Source of the DNA: Alcaligenes sp. SDU_A2 | GTDB lineage: Bacteria > Pseudomonadota > Gammaproteobacteria > Burkholderiales > Burkholderiaceae_B | Length of the DNA stretch: 64,000 bases | Assembly (NCBI RefSeq): GCF_038237375.1 | Contig: NZ_CP151273.1 | Location: 558,001-622,000 of the forward strand | Direction of reading: 5' to 3' | Part shown: positions 51,599-60,568 of the stretch, in pieces | Position numbering within the stretch: the first letter of the stretch is position 1 | Layout of the letters: each line of letters starts with the position of its first letter | Notes under the pieces: model-generated | Told to the model about the DNA's origin: nothing | Database searches by the model: none | The model's input: the letters and a program-made list of their open reading frames with translations, nothing else | Program-made: the position numbers and the translations under genes

Positions 51599-53509
51599 AT
51601 GCCCGTGGCCTTTGAGCAGGTCGTTATCCATCAGGCGCAGTTCTTCATGCCGGGCGAACCCGTGGACAACGAGTCCATGGATCGCTTCATCGCGCCCTTG
51701 AACCGCCTGTCCGGGCGCATCAAGCAGCGCATCCTGGCCGAAAATGGCATACGTCAGCGTTACTACGCCATCGACGAGGACGGCACGACACGCTGGAGCA
51801 ATACCGTCATGGCCGCCAATGCCGTGCGCGCCTGCCTGCAGGAAGCAGGGCTGCCGCTGGGGGAGCTGGGCTTGCTGGCCAGCGGTTCATCGGGGGGCGA
51901 CTTGTTGATGCCAGGTCTGGCCAATACCGTGCAGGGCGAGCTGGGCGCGCCGCCGCTGGAAGTGCATTCGGTGCATGGCATCTGCGCGGCCGGCGTGACG
52001 GCGCTGCAGGCGGTGGCGCAGGGGATAGAGCTGGGCGCTCACCGGCACGGCATGGCCGTGGCCAGCGAAATGCCCTCGCGTCTGTTTCGCCGCTCGCGCT
52101 TTGCCTCGCAGGATTATCAGGCAGATTTCGACTCTCATTTCCTACGCTGGATGCTGTCGGACGGGGCGGGGGCGGCTTTGCTGAGCCACCGGGACGAGGT
52201 CCTGCCCACCGCGCAGCCTGGCGTGCGCTTGCGTTTGCGCTGGATTCACCAGAAGTCGTTTTCTGGGGATTACCCGGTTTGCATGCAGTTGGGCGCAGGG
52301 CGCGAATCCACGCGCAGCCACCTGGATTACGACTCCTGGGCACAGGCCGAGCAGGCGGGGGCCTTGTCCCTGCGTCAAGACATACGCCTGTTGCCGCATC
52401 TGTTCGACATCGGTATTCACGAATATGTGAAGCTGGTGCGCGAAGGCTGGGTGGACCCGGCCCGCATCAGCCACTTCCTGTGCCATTACTCGTCCGAGAA
52501 GTTCATGCCTGTGGTGGCGGACCTGCTGGAGCAGGCCGGATTGGGCATTGCGCCCGAGCGTTGGTACAGCAATCTGCGCTGGCGCGGCAATACCGGGGCG
52601 GCGTCCATTTTGATCATGTTGGCCGAGTTCCTGCGCGAACGGACGTTGCAACCGGGCGAGCAGATCCTGTGCTACATCCCCGAATCGGGCCGCTTCATGA
52701 CGGCGTACATCCTGCTGGAAGTAGAAGCCTGCGATGCGCCGGCTGCCGCCCTGGCCCGTCCTGCCGCTGCGGCGCATGCCCAGGGCGGCGATGCCCAGGT
52801 GGACATCGCCCCGCCGCACGATCCCGCTGATGCCCCCGAGGGGCTGCGCGATCTGCTGACGCGCCTGGCACCGATCTGGCACGATTACCGCTCGCGTGTC
52901 TGGCGCACGCCGTTGCTGCGCAGTCTGCACGATGGCTCTATTGCGTTGGCGGACTACCAGAAATGGATGGCGGACTGGATTCCCCAGGTTCGCGAGGGGG
53001 CCAAGTGGATGCGCGAAGCGTGCGATTCCTTGTCGCCAGCCTATGCGCCACTGGCCGAACTGATCCGTCTGCACGCGGGCGAGGAACAGGACGACTTCAA
53101 GATTCTGTTCGACGATTACCGGCAGGCTGGCGGTGCGCAGAGCGACATGGCGCAACTGGCCCGCAACCCAGGCGGCGAGGCGCTCAATGCCTATCTGCAC
53201 GCTTTGGCTGCCAGCCGTGACCCAATTGGTTTGCTGGGCGCGATTTACATTATCGAAGGCACGGGTCAGCGCATTGTGCCGGCGTTACTGCCGCTGCTCA
53301 AATCGGCGCTGGACTTGGAGCCGTCCATGTATCGCTTCCTGCATTATCATGGGCAAAATGACGAGCACCATCTGGCGCGCTGGCTGATGGCCGTGGAGCT
53401 GGCGCTGGATTGCGATGATACGGGCCGTGCCGAGCAGGTCATCGTCGAGACGGCGCGCCGCACTGCCGCTCTGTACCTGATGCAGTTTCAATACGTGAAA
53501 GAGTCATAA
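51599..53509 (+). CDS. Ketosynthase III fused to a haem-oxygenase-like (HDO-type) domain
   Basis: A 636-residue two-part protein. Residues 1-375 are a KAS III/FabH-like condensing enzyme with active-site C129 (HGICAAG), H296 (LCHYSSE instead of the FabH HQAN) and N331 (RGNTGAAS). An Ala/Pro-rich linker (375-410) joins a helical domain at 415-630 related to TenA/haem-oxygenase-like di-iron oxidases. There E553 and H584-x3-D588-x2-H591 match the metal pattern of CADD/UndA-type enzymes as I remember them; the first-helix ligands (H492, E495, E496, D498, D499) are unclear. The linker and frame are continuous, so the fusion is genuine. It probably joins an acyl chain to a partner and then oxidises or cleaves it. 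Both steps are inference. Confidence 0.82.
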   Translation: MPVAFEQVVIHQAQFFMPGEPVDNESMDRFIAPLNRLSGRIKQRILAENGIRQRYYAIDEDGTTRWSNTVMAANAVRACLQEAGLPLGELGLLASGSSGGDLLMPGLANTVQGELGAPPLEVHSVHGICAAGVTALQAVAQGIELGAHRHGMAVASEMPSRLFRRSRFASQDYQADFDSHFLRWMLSDGAGAALLSHRDEVLPTAQPGVRLRLRWIHQKSFSGDYPVCMQLGAGRESTRSHLDYDSWAQAEQAGALSLRQDIRLLPHLFDIGIHEYVKLVREGWVDPARISHFLCHYSSEKFMPVVADLLEQAGLGIAPERWYSNLRWRGNTGAASILIMLAEFLRERTLQPGEQILCYIPESGRFMTAYILLEVEACDAPAAALARPAAAAHAQGGDAQVDIAPPHDPADAPEGLRDLLTRLAPIWHDYRSRVWRTPLLRSLHDGSIALADYQKWMADWIPQVREGAKWMREACDSLSPAYAPLAELIRLHAGEEQDDFKILFDDYRQAGGAQSDMAQLARNPGGEALNAYLHALAASRDPIGLLGAIYIIEGTGQRIVPALLPLLKSALDLEPSMYRFLHYHGQNDEHHLARWLMAVELALDCDDTGRAEQVIVETARRTAALYLMQFQYVKES

Positions 53510-53512
53510 GTC

Positions 53513-54415
53513 ATGGACCGTCGCCCCGAATTTCTGAGCCAAACCCACGACCCCCAAGACCCCAATCCCTGGCTGGCTCTGTATCTGGATCGCAGCACGC
53601 CCTTGCCCGATCCGGTCAAGCAGGCGTGGTTGGCCGATTCCAGTTCGTCCTCGCGCCAGTACTTGTTGCCGTTTTTGCGCCCCTTGGCACGGCTGATGAT
53701 TATTCTGATTCAGGTGGTCAAGACCGTTTTGCCGCGTTCATGGTCGCATTCGGGCCTGTTGCATCGCATTCTGGTGTGGGGCCTGAAGCGTTTTGTCTCG
53801 CCCGAGGCCAATTGGCTGATTCTGCGCCATTTTCACCTGGGCTCCCAGGTGCTGGCCTTTATCTCGGCCAACTCGCCCACGCCGGTAGCCACCTCGCCGC
53901 TGACGCCGATGAACCTGGATGAACTGCGCGACCACACCTTCGTCAAGCACGATCTGAACCTGTTCAATTTCGTGATCCGGTTGAACGAGGCGCTGCGGGC
54001 CGAAGGCAAGGAAATCGGGCCACCCGCCAAGGTGGATTTTTCCATGATCCAGCCCGTGCCGCTGGAGCTGGCCGACATGCCGCAGGGGGCGCTGAACAAG
54101 ATGGACCTGCAAAGCGCCATCGAGCTGTTCACGCCTCTTTACCAGCTATTGCTGACGGATAACGACTTCTGGCGGGCAGCCAATTCCCTGCAACTGGACG
54201 AGACAGTGGGCATTTACACCGCCCGCATTTTGCAGGCTCCCGAACACCTGATACTGGTAAATAATGGCCACCCCCTGGTGCCCATGTCCACCTTGCGGGC
54301 AGGATACCGCCTGGTGTTGCATGGGCTGTCCACCGAAATGCTGCACAGTCTGCTCAGCCGCATGAAGCACGAACAGCAGCAGCCGGGCGCATCGGTGTCT
54401 GATACCGCTGCGTAG
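53513..54415 (+). CDS. Unrecognised protein linked to the ketosynthase fusion
   Basis: A 300-residue protein that I cannot place in a described family. It begins 3 bp after the stop of the ketosynthase fusion, so the two are surely co-translated. Visible features are an Asp/Pro-rich start, a hydrophobic stretch at about 55-75 (RPLARLMIILIQVVKTVLP), amphipathic helices with a conserved-looking HDLNLFNFVIRLNEALRAEGKEIGPP, and a C-terminal helical end. It may attach to the membrane. It could be an acyl carrier-like partner, a hydrolase or an accessory to the oxidative domain; no catalytic triad is evident. Its presence in a four-gene unit suggests a dedicated role in the same product. Confidence 0.7.
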   Translation: MDRRPEFLSQTHDPQDPNPWLALYLDRSTPLPDPVKQAWLADSSSSSRQYLLPFLRPLARLMIILIQVVKTVLPRSWSHSGLLHRILVWGLKRFVSPEANWLILRHFHLGSQVLAFISANSPTPVATSPLTPMNLDELRDHTFVKHDLNLFNFVIRLNEALRAEGKEIGPPAKVDFSMIQPVPLELADMPQGALNKMDLQSAIELFTPLYQLLLTDNDFWRAANSLQLDETVGIYTARILQAPEHLILVNNGHPLVPMSTLRAGYRLVLHGLSTEMLHSLLSRMKHEQQQPGASVSDTAA

Positions 54416-54458
54416 CCGCAGTATTATTGTTGTTCATTCTTGTGTTCAGGTGGCAGCC

Positions 54459-55016
54459 ATGTTTGCCTATGTCGGACTGCGTACGGCTCGTTTCGAGACT
54501 CCCTTGGGGGCGATGCGTCTGGTGGCGGACCCACAAGGCGCGTTGCTGCGCCTGGACTTTGAAGAGCAGTCCGTTCATGGGCTGGCGGCGCAGCAAGTGG
54601 CCGGTCTGGTTCAGGACCCATCGCTGCTAGCGCCGGTGCAACTGCAATTGCAGGATTATTTCGAGGGGCACCGTCGGCAGTTCGATCTGCCTATAAACCC
54701 CCAGGGTACCGAGTTTCAGCGGCAGGTCTGGCAGGCCCTGCGCACCATTCCTTATGGGCAGACCTGGACGTATGGCCAGATGGCCGAGCACCTGGGCCGC
54801 CCCAAGGCGATGCGGGCGGTCGGGCAGGCATGCGGCCTGAACCCCTTGTGCGTCTTGGTGCCGTGCCATCGTGTGCAGGGAGCCGATGGCGGCCTGACGG
54901 GGTTCAGCTCCGGTTTGCATCGCAAAGCGACACTGCTGGATTTCGAGCGCCGTGTACGCGCTACCGGGCAAGGGCATATTCACGACAGCCTGCCCAGCCA
55001 ACTGGATTTGTTCTAG
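54459..55016 (+). CDS. ogt: Methylated-DNA--protein-cysteine methyltransferase
   Basis: A 185-residue O6-alkylguanine-DNA alkyltransferase. The acceptor motif PCHRVQGADG is intact and lies in LCVLVPCHRV; upstream is the DNA-binding IPYGQTWTYGQMAEHLGRPKAMRAVGQA helix-turn-helix, of which the RAVGQA part is diagnostic. The protein removes alkyl groups by irreversible transfer to the cysteine. ATG 54459 has AGGTGG 5 nt upstream; a GTG at 54450 lies in this ribosome site and is unlikely. It is shorter than Ada (no AraC domain), so ogt rather than ada. It is not linked to its neighbours by function. Confidence 0.9.
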   Translation: MFAYVGLRTARFETPLGAMRLVADPQGALLRLDFEEQSVHGLAAQQVAGLVQDPSLLAPVQLQLQDYFEGHRRQFDLPINPQGTEFQRQVWQALRTIPYGQTWTYGQMAEHLGRPKAMRAVGQACGLNPLCVLVPCHRVQGADGGLTGFSSGLHRKATLLDFERRVRATGQGHIHDSLPSQLDLF

Positions 55017-55142
55017 CACAGCTCGGGCGGTATTCCGTACCCAAATCGACAAGCCGCCGTGCACAGAATCGCAAGTCCGGCGGCGATCTCCTTCCTATAC
55101 TGGCCCCATCAGAATCACAACCATTCCGTGTGGAGACAGATC

Positions 55143-56633
55143 ATGGGCCAGGACGAGCGTCCCGAGCGGACCGCTATTCGCGAACATATGATTATTGACG
55201 GCCAGGCCGTCAGCCAATCCCAGGGCGATCCCATCCCCGTATACGACCCGGCGACGGCGCAGATCATCGCGCATCAGCCCGAAGCGGGCGTGCCGGGCGT
55301 GGACCGGGCCGTGCGGGCTGCCAGGCAGGCGCTGGAGCAGGGCGAATGGGCCCAGATGCTGCCTGCCCAGCGAGAGCGCCTTTTGTTGCGACTGGCCGAT
55401 CTGGTCGAGCAGCACGGTGATGAGCTGGCCCGTCTGGAAACACTGAACAATGGCAAGCTTTTGTACTTTTCCTATGGCCTGGAAGTCGGTGCCAGCGCCC
55501 AGTGGCTGCGCTATATGGCCGGCTGGGCCACCAAGATCAGCGGCGAGCTGCTCTCGCCGTCCATCGCTTTTCCGCCTGGCGTGCGCTATCACGCCTATAC
55601 GCGGCCCGAGCCGGTCGGCGTGGTGGCCGCCATCGTACCGTGGAACTTTCCGCTGTTGATGGCCGTCTGGAAAATCGCGCCTGCTATGGCGGCCGGTTGC
55701 ACCGTCGTGCTCAAGCCCGCCGAAGAAACGCCGCTGACGGCCCTACGCTTGGCGGAACTGGCACTGGAGGCGGGCTTTCCGCCCGGCGTCATCAACGTCA
55801 TTACCGGCCGGGGCGAGAGCACGGGCGCGGCCCTTGTGGCCCATCCTGGCGTGGACAAGGTGTCGTTCACGGGTTCGACCGAAGTGGGCAAGCTGATCGG
55901 CCATCAGGCCGTGGACGGCATGAAGCGCATGTCGCTGGAGCTGGGCGGCAAGTCCCCGGTCGTCATCATGGATGATTGCGATGTGGATACCGCCATCGAA
56001 GGCGCGGCCAATGCGATCTTCTTCAATCAGGGCCAGGTCTGCACGGCCGGGTCGCGCCTGTATGTGCAGAAAAGTATTTACGAGCGTGTGGTGCAGGGAG
56101 TGGCAGATCTGGCTGCGTCTATGACGCTGGGCTCGGGCTTTGAACAGTCCACGCAGATCGCGCCTTTGATTTCCGCCCGCCACCAGCAGCGTGTGCAGTC
56201 GTATATCGAGCTGGGCCGTCAGCAGGGCGGGCGCATGCTGGCCGGCGAGGGCGCGCGCCCCGAACAGGGGTATTTCGTGCGTCCTACCGTGTTTGCCGAT
56301 GTGGCCCCGGATGCGCGTATCCTGCGCGAAGAGATTTTCGGGCCTGTGGTGGTGGCCACGCCCTTCGAGACCGAAGCGCAGGCGCTGGCATTGGCCAATG
56401 ACACGGATTTCGGCTTGGGGGCCAGCGTGTGGAGCCGGGATGTGGCCCGCGTACAACGCCTGGTGTCGGGCATCAAGGCTGGCACGGTCTGGGTCAATAC
56501 CCACAATATGTTGGACCCCAGCATGCCGTTCGGTGGTTACAAGCAGTCGGGGCTGGGCCGTGAGCATGGCCGTGCCGCCGTAGAGGCCTATCTAGAAACC
56601 AAATCGGTCTGCATGGCGTATCCGGCGACCTAG
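55143..56633 (+). CDS. Aldehyde dehydrogenase, probably for phenylacetaldehyde
   Basis: A 496-residue NAD-dependent aldehyde dehydrogenase. The fold signature is seen in IVPWNFPLLMAVWKIAPAMAAGCTVVLKP, the catalytic Glu in LELGGKSP and the catalytic Cys in GQVCTAGSR. The end SGLGREHGRAAVEAYLETKSV is typical of the betaine/phenylacetaldehyde group. ATG 55143 follows GGAG at suitable distance; the frame is open a further 84 bp upstream without a start signal. Lying directly before the aromatic amine dehydrogenase genes, it should oxidise the aldehyde formed from phenylethylamine, tyramine or related amines to the acid. The substrate is inferred from context. Confidence 0.88.
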   Translation: MGQDERPERTAIREHMIIDGQAVSQSQGDPIPVYDPATAQIIAHQPEAGVPGVDRAVRAARQALEQGEWAQMLPAQRERLLLRLADLVEQHGDELARLETLNNGKLLYFSYGLEVGASAQWLRYMAGWATKISGELLSPSIAFPPGVRYHAYTRPEPVGVVAAIVPWNFPLLMAVWKIAPAMAAGCTVVLKPAEETPLTALRLAELALEAGFPPGVINVITGRGESTGAALVAHPGVDKVSFTGSTEVGKLIGHQAVDGMKRMSLELGGKSPVVIMDDCDVDTAIEGAANAIFFNQGQVCTAGSRLYVQKSIYERVVQGVADLAASMTLGSGFEQSTQIAPLISARHQQRVQSYIELGRQQGGRMLAGEGARPEQGYFVRPTVFADVAPDARILREEIFGPVVVATPFETEAQALALANDTDFGLGASVWSRDVARVQRLVSGIKAGTVWVNTHNMLDPSMPFGGYKQSGLGREHGRAAVEAYLETKSVCMAYPAT

Positions 56634-56666
56634 CGGCCCCCCCGCAAACCCAAAAAGAGGGATACA

Positions 56667-56702
56667 GGCGCGGACACTATAACGATACCGCCCGCGCCTT
56701 TT
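56667..56702 (+). terminator. Stem-loop before the aau operon
   Basis: GGCGCGG and CCGCGCC form a 7-bp stem with an 18-base loop, followed by TTTT. It lies between the aldehyde dehydrogenase and the aau genes and may end or attenuate transcription between them. Confidence 0.5.
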
Positions 56703-56719
56703 ATACGAGGAGACAAAAA

Positions 56720-57592
56720 ATGCACGCAACCTTACGGCGCGTGGGCGTCGCGCTTTCCCTGTCCGGGCTGTGCGCCGGTACGGCTGTGGCTGGTGACCCC
56801 AGCGCCCGCGACTGGATTCCGGCACCGGTAGGCACCAATTTGCTGGCGGTGTACATGGCCGGCCTGAAATCCAGCGGTTTTTATCAGAATGGCTCGCGTC
56901 TGGACGATAGCCCCAAGCTGGGCGTTCAGGGGCTGGTCTATCGCCAGATGCACTTTCGCGAACTGGCCGGCAAAACCGTGCAGTACGAACTGATCGTGCC
57001 GGGCTTCAGAACCACGCTGGATCTGCCCGGCGAACCGCGCGATCGTCTGAGCGGCATCGGCGATGTCATTGCAGGGGCTGCCGTTTGGCTGCATAACGAC
57101 CCCGAAAATCGCTTCTGGTTTGCCTGGGAACCCTTTATTACTGCGCCTACGGGCCGCTATCACGGTTCGCGCGCCGACATCTCGCCGGGTAAGAACCGCT
57201 GGAGCACCATTCAGGATTTTGCCGTGGTCAAAGGCTTTGGCGAATCGTCCTATTTGGAAGGCGTGCTGGAATTCGAGTTCTACGGCAAAAACAATAATTA
57301 CTACGGCCAGACACTGAAAAAAGACACGGCTATTCGTCTGATGGCGCTGGCTTCGACCAATCTGACCGAAAAAACCTATGTCGGCTTGCGTTATCGCTAC
57401 GAGACCGGCGGGCGCGAAAAAATTGCCGGTGAAACCGTCGTCAGCCGGGCGCGCAACCATCAGTTGGCAGCCGAAATCACCCATCAGCTGACCGATGCGC
57501 ATCAGGTGCAACTGCAGTACATCCATGATTTGAAAGTTGAGAACGGCCCACGCATGCGCGGGCTGCAGTTCCGTTATGTCTACGCGTTCTGA
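56720..57592 (+). CDS. Outer-membrane SphA-like transporter of the aau cluster
   Basis: A 290-residue exported protein with signal peptide ([14 protein letters not shown], cut near residue 24) and a beta-barrel pattern of alternating strands ending in an aromatic residue (RYVYAF). It resembles the COG4313 group (SphA/phenol-pathway transporters), outer-membrane proteins often found in aromatic-degradation loci. It matches the position of orf-1 in the published aau cluster of A. faecalis as I recall it. A GAGGAG site precedes the start. It may let amines cross the outer membrane to the periplasmic dehydrogenase; this is inference. It ends 31 bp before aauB. Confidence 0.78.
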   Translation: MHATLRRVGVALSLSGLCAGTAVAGDPSARDWIPAPVGTNLLAVYMAGLKSSGFYQNGSRLDDSPKLGVQGLVYRQMHFRELAGKTVQYELIVPGFRTTLDLPGEPRDRLSGIGDVIAGAAVWLHNDPENRFWFAWEPFITAPTGRYHGSRADISPGKNRWSTIQDFAVVKGFGESSYLEGVLEFEFYGKNNNYYGQTLKKDTAIRLMALASTNLTEKTYVGLRYRYETGGREKIAGETVVSRARNHQLAAEITHQLTDAHQVQLQYIHDLKVENGPRMRGLQFRYVYAF

Positions 57593-57623
57593 GCGCGTGG
57601 CTGCGAAAGAGGAGACACGTCCA

Positions 57624-58790
57624 ATGAAGTCTATGTACAGAAAAACTGCCGCTGCGTCGCTGCTAGGGCTGACCCTGGCCGCAGCCGCGCACGCGCAAGA
57701 CAAGCCGCGTGAAGTCCTGACGGGTGGCCACAGCGTCGCGGCACCACAAGAAAACCGGATCTATGTCATGGATTCGGTGTTCAACCACCTGACCGAGAGC
57801 CGCGTGCACGTTTTTGACGTCACCAACGGCAAGTTTCTGGGCATGGTGCCTACGTCCTTCAACGGTCATGTGCAGTTGTCCAACGACGGCAAGAAGATCT
57901 ACACCATGACCACCTATCACGAGCGGGTTACGCGCGGCAAACGCACCGATGTGGTGGAAGTCTGGGATGCCGACAAACTGACCTTCGACAAGGAAATCAT
58001 TATCCCGCCCAAGCGCGTGCAGGGCCTGAATTACGACGGCATGTTCCGTCAGACGACCGATGGGCGTTTCATCATCTTGCAAAATGCCTCGCCGGCGACC
58101 TCGCTGGGGGTGGTGGATGTGGCTAAAGGCGATTATGTGCAGGACATCACGGCGGCGGCCGGTTGCTGGAGCGTGATTCCCCAGCCCAACCGGCCACGTA
58201 GTTTCATGACGATCTGCGGCGACGGGGCCTTGTTGACCCTTAATCTGGACGAGAGCGGCAAGGTCGCCAGTCAGTCGCGCAGCAAACCCATGTTCTCGAC
58301 CAAAGACGATCCAATCTTCATTGCCCCGGCTTTGCAGAAGGACAAGGTCAGCTTTGTGTCTTTCTACGGCAATGTCTATACAGCGGACTTCAGCGGCGAA
58401 GAGATCAAGCTTGAAGAGCCCTGGTCGCTGCTGAACGACCAGGACAGGGCCAAGAACTGGGTGCCCGGCGGCTACAACCTGGTCGGCCTGCACCAGGCCA
58501 GCGGGCGCTTGTATGTCCTGATGCACCCGGACGGCAAAGAAGGCACGCATAAATTCCCGGCCGCTGAAATCTGGGTCATGGATACCAAAACCAAGCAGCG
58601 GGTGGCACGCATTCCGGGGCGCGATGCCTTGGCCATGAGCATCAATCAGAAGGCCGATCGCTTGCTGACGCTGGATGGCGGCAACGTCCATGTCTATGAC
58701 ATCAGTCAGCCCGAACCTGTGTATCTGCGCACCATCGAAGGCGCTGCCGAGGCATCTTTGCAGGTGCAGTCCCATCCGAGCGGAGGTTGA
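57624..58790 (+). CDS. aauB: Aromatic amine dehydrogenase large subunit
   Basis: The 388-residue heavy subunit of a tryptophan tryptophylquinone (TTQ) amine dehydrogenase, a periplasmic seven-bladed beta-propeller. The signal peptide ends at [10 protein letters not shown]. Sequence such as [23 protein letters not shown] and [22 protein letters not shown] is typical of AauB/MauB. ATG 57624 has AGAGGAGA upstream; an upstream extension of the frame overlaps the previous gene and has no signal. It forms an alpha2-beta2 enzyme with the small subunit encoded three genes further on. The substrates of AADH are phenylethylamine, tyramine, tryptamine and similar primary amines. Confidence 0.92.
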   Translation: MKSMYRKTAAASLLGLTLAAAAHAQDKPREVLTGGHSVAAPQENRIYVMDSVFNHLTESRVHVFDVTNGKFLGMVPTSFNGHVQLSNDGKKIYTMTTYHERVTRGKRTDVVEVWDADKLTFDKEIIIPPKRVQGLNYDGMFRQTTDGRFIILQNASPATSLGVVDVAKGDYVQDITAAAGCWSVIPQPNRPRSFMTICGDGALLTLNLDESGKVASQSRSKPMFSTKDDPIFIAPALQKDKVSFVSFYGNVYTADFSGEEIKLEEPWSLLNDQDRAKNWVPGGYNLVGLHQASGRLYVLMHPDGKEGTHKFPAAEIWVMDTKTKQRVARIPGRDALAMSINQKADRLLTLDGGNVHVYDISQPEPVYLRTIEGAAEASLQVQSHPSGG

Positions 58791-58791
58791 T

Positions 58792-59334
58792 ATGGACCCG
58801 ATCCTGGCCTATGCCAGCGTGGCTTGTCTGGCGGTATTGATGGGCTTGGGGGCCCTGGACAAGTTGCGCCATTTCAGCCTGTTCGAGGCGGCCGTAGGGG
58901 GCTATCGGCTGCTGCCAGAAGTACTGTTGCGTCCTTTTTCCCTTGTGTTCGTGGCAGGCGAGGCCTTGGCGGCACCTTTGCTGTTGTGGCCGGGCAGTCG
59001 TCAGGCCGGTGCGGCGCTGGCGCTGGCGGTACTGGCGGTGGCGACCTTGGGCATTGTGCTCAATCTGCTGCAAGGGCGTCGGGATGTGGATTGCGGTTGC
59101 TCGGGCCTGGGCGAATCCTCGGCCGGTCTGTCCTGGTGGCTGGTGGGGCGCAATACCTTGCTGGCCATGCTGGCGGTGGCCGGCAGCGGCTGGCTGGCGC
59201 AGAGCGCGCGCGAACTGACCTGGATGGACGGTTTGACCTTTTTTGGCGCGACCCTGGCGCTGCTGGGTTTGTATCACGCGGCCAATCAACTGATCGAATC
59301 GCATTTGAAATTTCAGAAGATACAGAACTCTTAG
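58792..59334 (+). CDS. aauE: MauE-like membrane protein for small-subunit maturation
   Basis: A 180-residue inner-membrane protein with about five hydrophobic segments and a cysteine pair DCGCSG near residue 100 that could take part in disulfide exchange. It belongs to the MauE/DoxX-like family needed for export, folding and disulfide formation of TTQ dehydrogenase small subunits. It begins 1 bp after the aauB stop (start ATG 58792) and is followed by the thioredoxin-like aauD. The six disulfides of the small subunit explain the need for this pair. Membership is by position and family likeness. Confidence 0.85.
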   Translation: MDPILAYASVACLAVLMGLGALDKLRHFSLFEAAVGGYRLLPEVLLRPFSLVFVAGEALAAPLLLWPGSRQAGAALALAVLAVATLGIVLNLLQGRRDVDCGCSGLGESSAGLSWWLVGRNTLLAMLAVAGSGWLAQSARELTWMDGLTFFGATLALLGLYHAANQLIESHLKFQKIQNS

Positions 59335-59343
59335 GAGACAGAC

Positions 59344-59985
59344 ATGACTGCTTTAATGATTTCCAACGTAATTTTATGGGTGGTCGTACTGGCGCTGGTG
59401 CTGGTCGTGCTGGCCCTGTCGCGCCAGATCGGTGTGCTGTACGAGCGCGTGGCTCCGATGGGCGCATTGACGATGGACAAGGGGCCGCAAGTGGGCGATG
59501 CCGCGCCGGTGCTGGAGCTGCAGGACCTGCGTGGCCGCGCCGTGACAGTGGGTGTGGCGCGTCCGCGCAGCCAACTGATCTTTTTCATGTCGCCTACCTG
59601 CCCGGTCTGCAAGAAGCTGCTGCCTATTCTGAAGTCCATTCAGGGCTCGGAAGGCCAGTGGGTCGATATCGTGCTGGCCAGCGACGGCGAAATGCCCGAG
59701 CACCTGGCCTTTTATCAGAAGGCCCAACTGGATGCCTTTCCGTATGTGTTGTCTACCCAATTGGGCATGGGGTTCCAGATCAGCAAACTGCCTTATGCCG
59801 TGTTGATCGATGAATCCGGCGTGGTGCGGGCCAAGGGCTTGGTCAATTCGCGCGAACAGCTCGAAAGTTTGTTCAACGCCAAGGAATTGGGAGTGGCGTC
59901 GGCTCAGGAGTATCTGGCGGGCGCAGCGGGCATGAAGCAAGTGCAGGTATCACGTAAGGAGAACGTCAATGCGTTGGCTGGATAA
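59344..59985 (+). CDS. aauD: MauD-like thioredoxin-fold protein
   Basis: A 213-residue membrane-anchored thioredoxin-like protein. An N-terminal helix (ILWVVVLALVLVVLALS) anchors it; the periplasmic domain has the active site CPVC at 86-89 in FMSPTCPVCKKLLPIL. It serves in making or shuffling the many disulfide bonds of the small subunit. The gene overlaps the aauA start by 17 bp. MauD mutants of other bacteria fail to accumulate the small subunit, so the same role is expected here. An AGGAG site precedes the start. Confidence 0.9.
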   Translation: MTALMISNVILWVVVLALVLVVLALSRQIGVLYERVAPMGALTMDKGPQVGDAAPVLELQDLRGRAVTVGVARPRSQLIFFMSPTCPVCKKLLPILKSIQGSEGQWVDIVLASDGEMPEHLAFYQKAQLDAFPYVLSTQLGMGFQISKLPYAVLIDESGVVRAKGLVNSREQLESLFNAKELGVASAQEYLAGAAGMKQVQVSRKENVNALAG

Positions 59986-60499
59986 ACTCGGGGAGACTTT
60001 CTCCCGCTCGGTGGCCCATAAGACATCGCGGCGCAGCATGCTGCGTACCGTGGGCAAGGTCATGGTGGGCTCGGCATTCGTGCTGCCTGTGCTGCCGGTG
60101 GCGCGGGCCGCGGGGGGCGGGGGGCATCCCAGCCTGGATCTGGATAAGGTCAGCGACGAGGAGCTGAACTCGTGCGACTACTGGCGTCATTGCGCGGTGG
60201 ATGGTTTCTTGTGTTCCTGCTGCGGCGGCACCACGACCACTTGCCCGCCCGGCTCCACGCCATCGCCCATTTCGTGGATCGGCACCTGCCACAACCCGCA
60301 TGACGGCAAGGATTACCTGATCAGCTATCACGACTGCTGCGGCAAGACCGCCTGCGGACGTTGCCAGTGCAATACGCAGACGCGTGAGCGGCCCGGCTAC
60401 GAGTTTTTCCTGCACAACGATGTCAACTGGTGCATGGCCAACGAGAACAGCACGTTCCATTGCACGACATCGGTATTGGTGGGCCTGGCAAAAAATTGA
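59969..60499 (+). CDS. aauA: Aromatic amine dehydrogenase small subunit (TTQ precursor)
   Basis: The 176-residue precursor of the TTQ subunit. A twin-arginine-like leader (SRRSMLRTVGK) ends near ARAAGG. The two tryptophans that form TTQ are W103 (ISWIGTC) and W154 (DVNWCMAN); D122 (YHDCCG) and T166 (CTTS) match the catalytic Asp128 and Thr172 of A. faecalis AADH with a constant offset of 6. About 13 cysteines (twelve in six disulfides in the known enzyme) lie after the leader, including CDYWRHC and CSCC. All needed residues are intact. The enzyme deaminates aromatic amines in the periplasm and passes electrons to azurin or cytochrome c. Confidence 0.95.
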   Translation: MRWLDKLGETFSRSVAHKTSRRSMLRTVGKVMVGSAFVLPVLPVARAAGGGGHPSLDLDKVSDEELNSCDYWRHCAVDGFLCSCCGGTTTTCPPGSTPSPISWIGTCHNPHDGKDYLISYHDCCGKTACGRCQCNTQTRERPGYEFFLHNDVNWCMANENSTFHCTTSVLVGLAKN

Positions 60500-60568
60500 T
60501 GGGCCCACGGGCCGGATAAGAGTCGGGACGCCTTGCAGGGTGTCCCGGCGACAAAGGAGGCATTGACT

